Source of the DNA: Mitsuaria sp. 7
GTDB taxonomy: Bacteria > Pseudomonadota > Gammaproteobacteria > Burkholderiales > Burkholderiaceae_C
DNA: 64,000 nucleotides
Direction: 5' to 3'
NCBI RefSeq assembly: GCF_001653795.1
Contig: NZ_CP011515.1
Location: 62,001-126,000, forward strand
In this document: positions 45,317 to 57,300 of the stretch, piece by piece
Numbering within the stretch: the first letter of the stretch is position 1
Layout of the letters: each line of letters opens with the position of its first letter
Notes under the pieces: model-generated
The model's database searches: none
Told to the model about the DNA's origin: nothing
The model's input: only the letters and a program-made list of their open reading frames with translations
Translations under genes and position numbers: made by a program

Positions 45317-48300
45317 ATGCCTTCCCAAGTGCAAACCTCTTCGACCTCGACCCCGCCGTCGGACACCTCCATGACCGTGGAATCGACGTTGTCTCCTGAT
45401 ATCCCCACGACGACGACCACGACCACGGAATCGACGCTGTCGCCTGACATCTCCACGACCAAGGTATCGACCCCGCCGTATCGATTCCTGCCGCAGTTCC
45501 TGTCGACGATGTGGGATGCCTCGATGGACGAGTCGGCAAAAATGCTGCAGCCGCATGCCGGCCTCGTGCGAGTGCTCCTGAAGAAATACGGTGACGCGTT
45601 GAAGGATCAGCGCGGTGCCTGGAAGCCGGTCGTCGCGGACCTGCAGCGCCTCATCCGCGAGGAGTTCGGGAAGGTCGACGCGTTGAGGGACGGCGCAATG
45701 CCTTCCGAGGCGCTTGATCGGGCCGCCAGATCGATGACCGACGCCTTGCAGCACGGCGACATGGAGGCGCTGGGTCGCGCCTACTTCGAACTCGACGAGC
45801 ACTTCTTCGATACCAACCGCTCGTTCGTCGTGACGGTGAACCCCTCGCCCCATGGGGTGATCGATGCGGAGTCACCGCTTTTCGCATCGAGTGCGATGTA
45901 TCGCCAGTCGATGCTTGCCAGTCACGAGGCCGCATTCCTGGCCGGCCTGCACCAGGGCGTGCGCACGATCGCGGACGAGCATGCCGATCTGCAAGGCGCT
46001 TCGGCGGTGTTGATCGGACAGAGTCTCGACGCGGCGATCACCGAGTCGAAGTTCATCCTTGAAGCCGAGCAGATCGAGCGGCTCCGTCAGTCCGGCGTGC
46101 CTTCCGATCAGCACTTCCTCGACGCGATCCGACGTCTCTATCCCGCCATCGGCGAAGCCGCGCAACATGGACTTGTCCAACCCGTCGAGGTGATCTGGAC
46201 GACGCGCGGCGACGGCGTTGAAGATGTGATGGCCGAACTCTTCGATCAGTACCGTGCCACATCGTCGGATCGGGAAATCCGCACGGTGCTCGGCATGGAT
46301 ACGGTGAAGGGCACGCCGGCGTCGGGGGCGGCCATCGACGAGCAGCGTCCGTTGACCTTCCTCGAAGGATCCCTGCCCGCCGCGGAGCAGCGATTGGACC
46401 GTGCCGCGGGAAGCATCGAGGTCCGTTGGCCGGCCACCGACACCGAACCCTCCCGGACGATCACGCTCAAGTTCCGTCCATTGCCGCCGGATGCCACGGA
46501 AGACGTGCGGCACCTGCAGGACCTGGATATCCGGTTGCTCGACGAGCATGTGCAATCGCATTTCGTGCGCTGGCCGCGACCCGCCTCGCGCGGCTTTCCG
46601 CACGAGATCATTCTGTCCGACGGTCGCATCATGGCAACGCGGCTGCTCCTCGCCAGGCACGAGGAAGAGACAGGCTGGCGCACCAGCAAGGGCGGGGTCC
46701 TTCGGGCGATGAACGTCCTCAATGCCTTCTCGGCGCCCAAGACCCTGAATGCCGGGCAGTGGTCCGACCATGGCTATGTCTTCGTCGAGGCGCCGAGGCC
46801 CGCCCAGCCGCTGCAGGCGTTGCGCATTCAACTCCAGATGGAAGACGATTGGGCGTCAGTCGTGAACATTGCGTCGGCCCTCCACAGACATCCGGACAAC
46901 ACGGTCTGGATCCGGGCCGGCAGTGACGGCAGCTGGCACGTCGTCCGGGGCAAGGAACTGCTCTCGCATCTGGCACCCGACGTGAACATCGCCATCGAGA
47001 TCGTCGGCCACGGCACCCCGGTGCAGAACGCCCGACGCATGCAGCTGTCCGGCTATTCGCCGGTACCCTTGTCGCAGCGCGTCAGCGCGTTGATGGCCGA
47101 TCTGGGCCTGCCTGCCAAGGTCACGAAGGTCACGCTCTATTCCTGCGCGCTGGAAACGCTCATGGCCGCAGAACGCTATTCGCGGACCTTCCTGAACAGC
47201 GCCATCGACATGGATTGGATGATCCCCCCGGGGAAGGTGACGGGGTATGCGGAGGTCGTGGGCTCTCATCCCCGGATGACGCAGAAGTATGGGGGGGCGG
47301 AGTGGAGATATCACGCGCCCAAGCGGACCTTCGTCCATACCGGCGACGACGATGGCGGGGAGATGGCGAGGCGGGACAAGTACCCGCGTCTCGAGGCGGA
47401 CCCGACGTTGGTCGAAAGCTATTTCACCGACCTGGGCCAGCGCCGGGACGACGAAGCGTCGTCCGACCCTTTGGCGGACATCGATGCCGTCCGCCCGGAG
47501 GGGGAACTCGGCGCTCCGGTTCTGGATCTGGATCCGTATCCGGACGCCGTCGAGCTCTCCAGACGCGCCGTGGTCGAGGATATCCGCTACCAGGCCGGTC
47601 AGGCGGGCACGCTGATGGCGGCGTTCGAGGGCCTGGAACATGGCTTGCGGACCTCGAAGATCAAGGCGTTGGCGGGGGATCCGCCCGCCTCGGTCGTCGC
47701 GGCGATCCGGCGGGAATTGCTGCTGGTGTATCCGAAGGGTGACGAGAGGGTGGATGTCACGCGCGCGTCCCGGGCCACGAAAGCGATCGCGGAGGGGCTC
47801 TGGCATCTGAAGCCCGCCCGGCTGTATGAGGGCTTCGTCGAGATGTCCCGCATGTTCGACCCGGACGCCCTGGTCCCGTTCCATTGGAGCGATCTCCCGA
47901 AGGGCCTGAAGGGCAAGGCGGTTCTCCCGTCCCGGATGCTGGCGAAGTACCGCAAGACCGTGGTGATGCCCGCCGCGGAGGTCGCGCTGATGAAGTCCCT
48001 CGACGCCGGGTTCAGGACGATCATGAAGCTCGACGGGAAGTCGGCGTCGGCCAATGATCCGTTGCGCGCGGTGGTGGGCCAGCAGACGTCCGAATTCGTC
48101 GAATCGATCCTGAGCGGGCGGCCGTTCGTGGTCGATGTCGACAAGCTGCGGCTCCTGGCGCCCGCCGGGCGCAAACGCCCGGCGCAGAGTCTCCCGGTCG
48201 ACATCCTGGAGGTCGTGCACGGCACGGCCATGCGACTGGCGCGTCAGGGGATCATTCCCTCGCCGATCTACCTGACGGACGCGAAGGTCGATCCCGCCAA

Positions 48301-51300
48301 GGGCTGGGAGACGTCTCCGAAGGAGAGCAGCGTGCATCGGGGCGATCTCCTGCCGGAGCTGTTGCCGCAACGCAAGGGCGCCATCATGCGTGCGCGTGCG
48401 CCGTCCCCGCAGAGCTTCGACGAGACCCGGCCGTTGGCGAGTCTGACGCGATTCATGCCGAACGCGACGCAGGTGCTGGACCGGGAGCGCGGCACCGTCA
48501 CGATCACCTGGCCGGGAAAGCCGGGCGAGCGGCAGGCCGACTCGGTGCTCCACTTCTCCCCGGCCGGGGCCGGGGCCGATGCCAGCGCCGAACGTCGCGC
48601 CGCGCAGACGGCCGACATCCAGGCCCTCGACGAGTTCATCGTTCCCGCATTCTTCGATCTGGCCGACTCCCGGCAGAACAGCATGCCGGCCGAGTTGACG
48701 CTGTCCGAAGGCACCTTGAGCACGGGCCGCGCGACCCTGGGCCGACGGGTGGACGGGCGATGGATCCTCGACCATGACGTGCTTGAGCATGTCCGCTTCG
48801 TTTTCGGCATTCACGATCGCGGCGGGACGCCGACGCCCGTGTCGAAGTGGGAGTACAGCCTCAGCGACAAGTTCCCGGGGACGGCCGGAGAGGGTCGGAA
48901 GCTCGGCGCCAAGCTGCGCCTCCATCTCCAGGTCGAGGACGACCGGGCGATGCTCCGCGGCGCACGTCGCGCCGTCCGGAATCACCCGAACGAAGTGGTC
49001 TGGATCCAGGTGGACCGGCTCGGGAATCACGAGATCCGGTACGGGGAAGGCCTGCTGAAGCAAGTCACGCCAGACACGCCCGTCAAGATCTCGATCGAAG
49101 GGCACGGGCGGACCGATGACACCACGCGTACCCAGCGCCTGGGAGACTCGACGCCTTCAGAGCTGCTGGAGCGCGTGGCGCCGGTCATCGAGCGGCTGGG
49201 GCTGCAGTCGAGGGCCGTCGAGGGCGTGCTCCTGGGCTGTCAGCTGGTCGCACTGTTCGCGACCGGCGATTACGCCGAGGACTTTCTGTCGGAGGCGATG
49301 AAACGGGGTCTGTTCCGTCAAGAGGCGTCGCTGGAGGCGTTCGCGGAAAACGTGGTGTTCAATGACGCGGAGAGAAGGGCGAAGTGGACGCGCAGGTTCC
49401 GGGGCGATCCCAGGCGAGACCATGAGTCCGGAGCGACGTGGGTCTACAGGATGGACCACGAGAAGCAGGCGATCGTCCGGCATGACAAGTACCCCGCGGG
49501 CGACGCCCATTCGTCCGGACTGGACAGCGTCAGGGTCCTCGGCGATGAGAAGCCCTTCCATGTCCGGCCGGGTCGTGCCGGCACCCTGTCGGAGCTGTTC
49601 GGCACGCTGACGGCGACACAGGGCAGGAGCGGCATTGTCACGATCCAGACGGGGCCCGCGCCGGACGCCATGGTGACGGCGGTGCGCGGGCGACTGGCCT
49701 CGTTGTACGACGTTCTGCACGGCGGGCCGGGGATGGACCTGGGTCCCCATGCACGGTTGATCGCCGACGGCATCTGGCAGAGCAGGCCGGAGAAGTTGAA
49801 CGAGGCCTTCGCCCAACTGACCGACCTCGCCGGGGACCGCGGGTGGATGTCGAGGGCGACCTGGAGCGGCGACCCGATGGGGGTCGTGGACCGGGTGCGC
49901 ACGCCCTTGCAGATGCGCCTGAAGTTCGACACGGTCACGACCGTGCCGCTGCCCGACGCCGCCCTCCTGGACGGCATGAAGTCTGCGGTGCAGGCCATGG
50001 AAGGCCTGCCCGTGGACATGCAGCCGGACGCGGTCGGGCGGGCCTTCGCCCGTCAGACCCTGTCGTTGACGGAGGCGACGCTGAGCGGGCGGCCCTTCAC
50101 CATCGACGCGGACGCGGTGTTCCGGATGTCCGGCTCGAAGGCGGCGGGGGACCGCGCGACGCTGGACGTCCTGGACGTCATGCACGGCACGGCGATGCAG
50201 ATGGCGGGCAGGGACCTGATGCAGGCGCCGATCTACCTCACCGACGGCCCCCAGACGGCGGTGGGCTGGACGACACCGCAAGATGCGGACGGCAGCTACT
50301 TCCATCGCGGCGACATCCTGGCGGACATCCTGCCCGAGCGCAGGGCGACGCTCGAGCTGCTGCGGACCCGGCCCGTCGTCGAGATCACCGAGACGAATCC
50401 GTTGCCTAGCCTGACCCGCCTGATGCCGCGGGCCCAGCAGACGCTCGACCGTGCACTCGGCACCGTCCGGATCGTCTGGCCCGACGACATGAAGAACGGC
50501 CGGCAGGCCGCTTCGGTGCTGCATGTCGAGCCGTCCGATGCCGCGCCTGGAACTCAGGGGCGGCACAAGCAGGACACGGCCATCGCGGCGCTCGACGATT
50601 TCATCATCGGCGAGTTCCTCTCGTCGGCAGGCCTGATGCGCAACAGCGTGCCGGCCGAACTGACATTCCACAACGATGAACTGCGCGCCGGGAATTCCCT
50701 GCTGGCCAAGCGGGACAAGGGACGATGGGTGCGGAACGACGATGCCTTGCAGGAGGCCGTGGAGATCCTCAATCCGCAAACGCCGCGGTCCAAGATTCTG
50801 AAGCCCGCACAGGAGTGGGACGCCGATCTGGGCGGCGCCCTGTCGGGTGTGGTCGCGACGGGCAAGGGACGCCGGCTGCTGGTCCATCTGCAGATGGAGG
50901 ATGACATCGCCATGCTCAATTTTGCGCGGCGGACCATCCGGACCCATCCCGACGAGACCGTGTGGATCCAGGTGGACCGGGAAGGCGGGCATGTGATCCG
51001 CTACGGGGAGCATCTGTTGAAGCAGGCCGGTGCCGAGCTCCCGGTGAAGATCGAGATCAGCGGACATGGCAGCCACGATCCCGCGACGCGGACGCAGCGC
51101 CTGTCGGGCTACGGCCATGCGGATCTGGTGGAGCGCGCGAGCGCGGTGATCGGGGACCTCGGACTGATGTCGAGGGCGCGCCAGCTCACGCTCGTGTCGT
51201 GCGCGATCGAGGCCCCGCCGGTGGCGGACAGCTTCGGCCGGGGGTTCATGGAGACGGCGATCGCCAAGGGTCTCGTCCACGAGGATGCGTCGATGGTGGC

Positions 51301-54300
51301 GTACGGCGAAGTGCTAGTCCGCAGGACGGGGCTGCTGGCGGACGCGGAGCCGTCGCGCACGACGCGCATGCATTCGGACGCGGCGCCCACGAAGCACAAG
51401 TCCGGCGTGACCTGGATGTTCAAGAGGGATCGCGAGACCCGCCAGATCGTGCGGACGGACAAGTATCCGGACACGGGGACGGCGACCGCGCCCGTGGACG
51501 CCGCCGGTGACGAGGACTCGGCATGGGACGGGCTCTCGGAGCATCGGGAGGTGTGGGAGGCGCGGACGCGGGAAACCGTGGCGGAGGGGCTGGCCGGACG
51601 CACGCTGAGCATGGATGGCTTCGACGTGCCGATGTCCTTCCTGGCCTCGCTGGGGGCGCAGATCGACGGCCAGCCGCTGACCATGGAGCTGCTGCGATCG
51701 TTGGCCGATCTTCCGGGCGATCCGTTCGAGCGTCTGAAGATCGACGCGGATCTTTTTGCGGACTGGGTCACGCTGTTGCGCGACCGGACCGACGGCGAAG
51801 TCGCGGATCGGCTCCGGGCCCTGGATGGGTGGATCACCGAGCGGGAGGCGCAGGCCGGGCCGGGAACGGCGTTCGTTGGCGAACCGTCGGCCAAGTCCCG
51901 CAAGATCCTCGACAGGATGAAGGTCGCCGTCGCCAACGACATGGAAGAGGACGAGACGACAGAGGCCGGTTGGACCGAGTCGACGGGGGCAGAAGACGCT
52001 TCCCGCGGGATCTCGGGGCCCATGTCGCCGGAGGCGCGCGCGCAACTCGAATTGGAAATGGCCGCGATGGGAAAGCGTGCCACGGCAGTGTCGAATTCAA
52101 GCCGCGACACCGCCCCGGACAGCCGCTCGATCACCGAGGTGGGGCCGACGAACGATCCGGTCGCCGAGATCGACGGCGAGACCGCGAGAGACGCCCGGCT
52201 GATCAAGGCCGTGCAGGGCGATGACGTGGTGATCACGAGCATCCTCGGCGAGGTCCTGGTCCCGGTCCCGGACGGCCAGCCGACGTCCGCCGTGGACGTC
52301 AAGGAGTGGCTGGCGAAGCGGGGAATGACCTTCGACGATGTGGCCGACATGCAGAAGCCGAAGGCGCCGCGCGTGGGGGATACGTCGGTGGAAATGATCG
52401 CCCGGGAGATCGGACACCGCGCTCGGGACCAGAGCGATGTCGATTTCAAGCGGCTGGTCGCCATGAACCAGGACACCGCGCTCGCCAGCCTGCGCGAGAT
52501 CGGTGTGATGAGCGCGGACCAGCACGGTCTGCGACTGGACGCTGGACGACTTCAGGCATTCATCGACAGCAGGGATGGTCTGACACTCGCAAAGGCGGGT
52601 CGCGCATTCAACAAGATGTCGGACAACGCCTATCGAACGCTTCTGGAGTCGGCGCCGCAAGGGGTCGTCCGACACTTCATGGACCAGCAGCGCAACCTTC
52701 CGAAAATAGACGCGACCAAGTTCGAGAAGGTGTTCCACAAGCTGAGCGTGACGGTCGACTTCGTGTACACCGTCCAGGGCATGCTCCAGATCCTGACGAG
52801 CTGGGACGAGATGAGCCCCGCCATGCGGGGATTGAGTGTGACCCAGACCTTGAGTGTCGTCATTTCCCCGCTGGCCACGATGTTGGGCCAGGCGCTGGGA
52901 ACGCTCGGCACGGTAGCTCGTTTCGGGGTGCTCCGCGCTGCCACGACCGGCCTCTCGATGGGCGCGGCCAATGTCGCGTTCTCTTTGGTCGGTGCGGCCA
53001 TGTGCGGCTTGCAATGGAAAGACTTCCTGGCAAGCGGGCAATCGTTCGACAGCTATGCCGGCAAGTCACTGATCATCAACACGGTCATGACATCCATCGC
53101 CGTCGCCATTGCAATCACCAGTTTCGTGATCGGCACGGTCGCTGCGGTGTCTGCCGTGGTCAGCGTTGCCTTGGCGACGGCATCGATGGTGATGTCCAAG
53201 GTTGCAGGGCCGATTGCGATCATCATGTTCGTGGCCAACGCCGTGGCCCAGGCGGCGCTCTGGTTCGACACCTTCGGCCAGTACATCCGCGAATCGACCA
53301 GCGTCGGCGACCGCGTCCTGGCAGCGTTTGCCAAGGCGTTCGGCTTCTCGACCGATGTCACGTTGAGGGCCGAAGTGGAGAAGGCCGCGCGGGAGGCTGC
53401 GGCCAGCCTCTCCAATGCATTGAAGGGTCAGTTCAACGATTCCATGGCGTTCGAGGCTGGCCAATTGGCCAAGCTGGGCTACGACACGTTCATGGTCCCG
53501 GAGACGACGCATCCGGTGAAGGAAACAACTTTCTACGATGCCCAAACCACCCAGAAGTACACCTTCTTCCTGCAGCCGGGGACGGCAACGGCCGAAACGT
53601 TCCGCAAGGACACCCGTCAGCGGCTGCGTCAGGAACTTCCATCCGGGACTGCTTGGCTGTCGATGGAAAAAGTCAGGGAAAAGCACTTCTTTGCCGATGA
53701 CGGTTCTCGTCGTCAGCTGTTCCAGGTCGGCAATCGCGCGCACGTGTTTGTGCACGGAGGTGGTAAAGCCGATGTCTTCCAGATGAAGAAGACCGATGGG
53801 GCATATATCGATGGGACGGGCGTCTATGACGGGCAGTCCGGCGAAGGCGATGAGGTCCAGATCGATGCGGAGGGTGCGGATCTGAGGATCTCTCCGCGTT
53901 GGCCCGGCGCTAGAGTTCTGAAAGTTCTTAGTTACGCCGACGCCGAAGACACTTCGTTGGTGTGGATCTCTCACTTTGTTGTGCGTAATGCTGGCAAGGC
54001 TGAGATAACAGGAGACAGCGGAGACGAGCGTTTCGATATCTCGGCGAAGGAAGCGGACATCAAGGGAGGCGGAGGGCGCAACACGTATGCGGTGCGCAAA
54101 GGCAATCGGATCGTCTCGACGTCTAACGACGTGGCCATCTGGACGCGTGGTGTCAGCGATGCCAGCGTCGATGTCGGTGAGAGCGCCAAAGCCAGTCTGC
54201 TGCTCAAGGTCGACGTGCCGCACGAGTCGCTGTCCTTGCGCCGCGACGGAGCGGATCTGCTCGTGTTCAATGGCAACGAACGGCTGACGCTGAAGCGATA

Positions 54301-57300
54301 TTTCGACCGGCTTGGGTCGTCCAGTTCGGGCACCTTGCCGCCAGTGTCCTTCGTCGACGGGCTCGGCACTGTGATCACCCTGATCAATCCCGGAGTGATC
54401 GACGACAAGGTCGTTGCCATGACCGACCTCGCGAAGCACCTGGTGATCAACAGTGATCTCCCGGCTTCGCGAAGGACGCTCTCCGGCGACAACGCGTACA
54501 ACCGCATTCATCTCTCATCGGGCGCGGGTGACATTCGCGTCTTGCCGATGACGGGCATGCCCATGGACCTGTCCCTGGACATTTCCGCAGAGCGTCTCCG
54601 GATGCTGTCGGAGGGGGATGACCTCCTCATCATCGAGACGCCGCCGGCTGATGCCGACGCGAACTTCGCGCCGCTGCGCTTGCGGCTCTCGGGGCAGCGG
54701 CGCGCCGCCGTGCACGTGGGGGGGGAGATCCTCACTGTCTGGGTGAAGGAAAGGGAAGCGGGCGAGTCCTTTGTTACCTTGCTTCTTCCGGGGAGTGACC
54801 AGCCGGTCGACGGACCTGTGCGCCTCAATGCCGCGCTCACGGAGAACAAGGTCGATGTGAGCGACAAGACGACCGACGCCTCGTCTGCGAAGACGAATGT
54901 TGCGGCGTCGATACCCGGTCAGGGGACGGACAAGGACGATGTCATCGAGGCCTGGGAGCTTCCGGAAGGCACCGTCCTGCGCGGCGGCGGTGGGGCTGAC
55001 ACATATCGCATGCGCGCTGGGCAGTCCGTCATCATCGACAACAGCGCAACTGATTCGGCAATGGATGTCCTCGCGCTGGAATTCGAGGGATTGCCCGGGC
55101 TCTCACCACTAGGCAATCATCAGTCGTCGACGGCGAGTGATATCGATCGCGGGGACAGGCTGCGTGCGCTCCTGGACGGCATCCGGTTTTCGCGCGCGGG
55201 AGACGATCTCCAGATCGAATTGGGCGGCGGCAGGATCACGGTTCTCAAGCACGCGACGACGAGTCAGGCGCGTCGCCTGTCGCTGGAAATCGCGGGCGAT
55301 CGTTTCGCATTGCCTGTCATCCAGAAGGGTGTGATGGTGCACGAGCCCTCCGGCACGGCAGGGACTGTGCTGGCAACGGCACCGGGGTCACACCTGGTCT
55401 TGCCTTCGGATGGCGCACCATGGAACCTGAAGCAGGCGCCGCGAATCGTCCGGATGAATCAGCCCGGCGTGTGGAGCAGGCATGGATCGATGGCGGAGAC
55501 CAGCGTCGAAGGTGAGCGCGCTTCGACCGTCACGTTGCTGGACTATCACCTGTACCCTCAAGGCTGGCAGCTGTGGGTATCGCAGCCCTCGACGCAATGC
55601 GATGTGATGCAGACAGTCGAGTCGGCGAATGCCCAGCCCGAGAAACTCCTGCGTCTTGGCCGCGCGATCCGATCTGGCGAGGACTACAGCCCCCCGCCCG
55701 AGGACGTCATTCCCTATCTGGCAGCGCTCGGAATGCCCGAGCGGATCGCGACGCAACTTCACCTCACCACCACGGACCAGCTGCGACGACTGCATGCACT
55801 GCTGACCGTCACGGGTGATGGCGGCAAATGGCAATTGCCGACGGCATTCGTCGCGGCCTATCTGGCGACAGGCTTGACGCCGCTGCCTCACCAGGGATCG
55901 TTGCTCACCCACCTAGCGTCAGGCAGCATGCCATGGCGGTTTGCCGAGCGAGTCCTGCGCGGCACGCTCACCATGGCGCAACTCGGGGCCTTCGAATCGT
56001 GGGCCGCCGTCAGCCTGCCAGGCGAGTGGGGAGACGAAGCACTGGCGGCGTTGAAAGATTTCATCCTGATGCTGGGCGGCGAAGCGCCGTCGGCGAAGAT
56101 TCCGTCGTTGCTCGCGACCGTGCTGGAGTTGAAAGGACGGCCGTCCACTGTGTCGCAGGAGCTGGCGATGGCCATGCTGGCCGCGGGCACCATGGACGAT
56201 CAATGGACGGCCGGCATGCTGCAGGCAGGCGTTGTTCACCATGGCGTCCTGTCCCTTCTGTCGAAGGAGAAGGTGTCGCCGCAGGACGTGGTGCTGAGCA
56301 ATGCCAACCGTCTCCGCTACGAATCTGGCGATCGTTCTGCGCTGATCGCGGTCGACACCTCGCCAGAGTTCAAGAGCAAGCCGACCAAGGCGTACCGGTA
56401 CACCTTGACTCGCTATCTCAAGTTGGACAATGACGGAGAAATTGATAAAGCTCACAAAGCTCCTGTACCGGGCATCGAGTACGACGCCGTTCCCGGAGTG
56501 ATCGTCGACCAGAGCGGCGCATCGCCAGAACCGCAATCGACCTATGACGCCTGGAAAAAGATGCACGACGAGAAGAAGGCAGCGGAACACAAGAAGCAGC
56601 AGGAGTACAGCGAAAGATCCAAGATGGGGGCCAGCCAAGGATCCTCGAACCAAGTGAACCTCATCGAACCGGCCTTGGACAGGCGGACGTTCTATATACC
56701 GCCGCTGTCTTCTGTGGTGCGCCTATGGGACTGGGGATATGCCAAGGCCGAGCCGTATGACGTCGACGGCTCGTGGTGGATGCGATCCACACCCGGAAAC
56801 CTCGTCGACGGGCTTGAGGGTCGGGACGACATCGTGGCGTGGGAACCTTACGAGCACCTCTGGCTGAAGGACAGGTACATACAGTTCGACTTTGCGCATC
56901 CAATCGCGTTGGAGAGCCTGTCGCTGAGTAGCCGGACGTCATTGGGGTCGCCAGTCGAGTTCAACTCCGAGTGGCCCGCTGAGTGGGTGGTTCAAGCGCA
57001 GAGCCAGGATGGGCAGTGGATTTCCGTTTCTCCCATCTGGAAGATGGCCAACGGCTATACCAAGGCCCAGCGACTGACTGGCATCGATACGAAGGGCGTC
57101 CCGTACCGTAGCTATCGACTGACTGGCGTAGGCGGGGTGTATCCGAAGTGGGTCTGGTTCAGCGAGGTCACCTTCACCACGGCCGAGGCGGGTGCGGCGC
57201 CCAAGGCCATCACCGATGCATTGCGAAATGGTGGCTTCAGCGACGAAGAAGCGCGAGGCCTGTACCTGCACGGCCTCCGTGACGAGGAGCAGGCCAGGCG

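Noticed and set aside
45317..46350. N-terminal glucosyltransferase of the LCT type in the giant protein
   Set aside because: No DxD motif in the right context nor other GT44 features were seen; the region is paralogous to the helical parts of modules 2 and 3.
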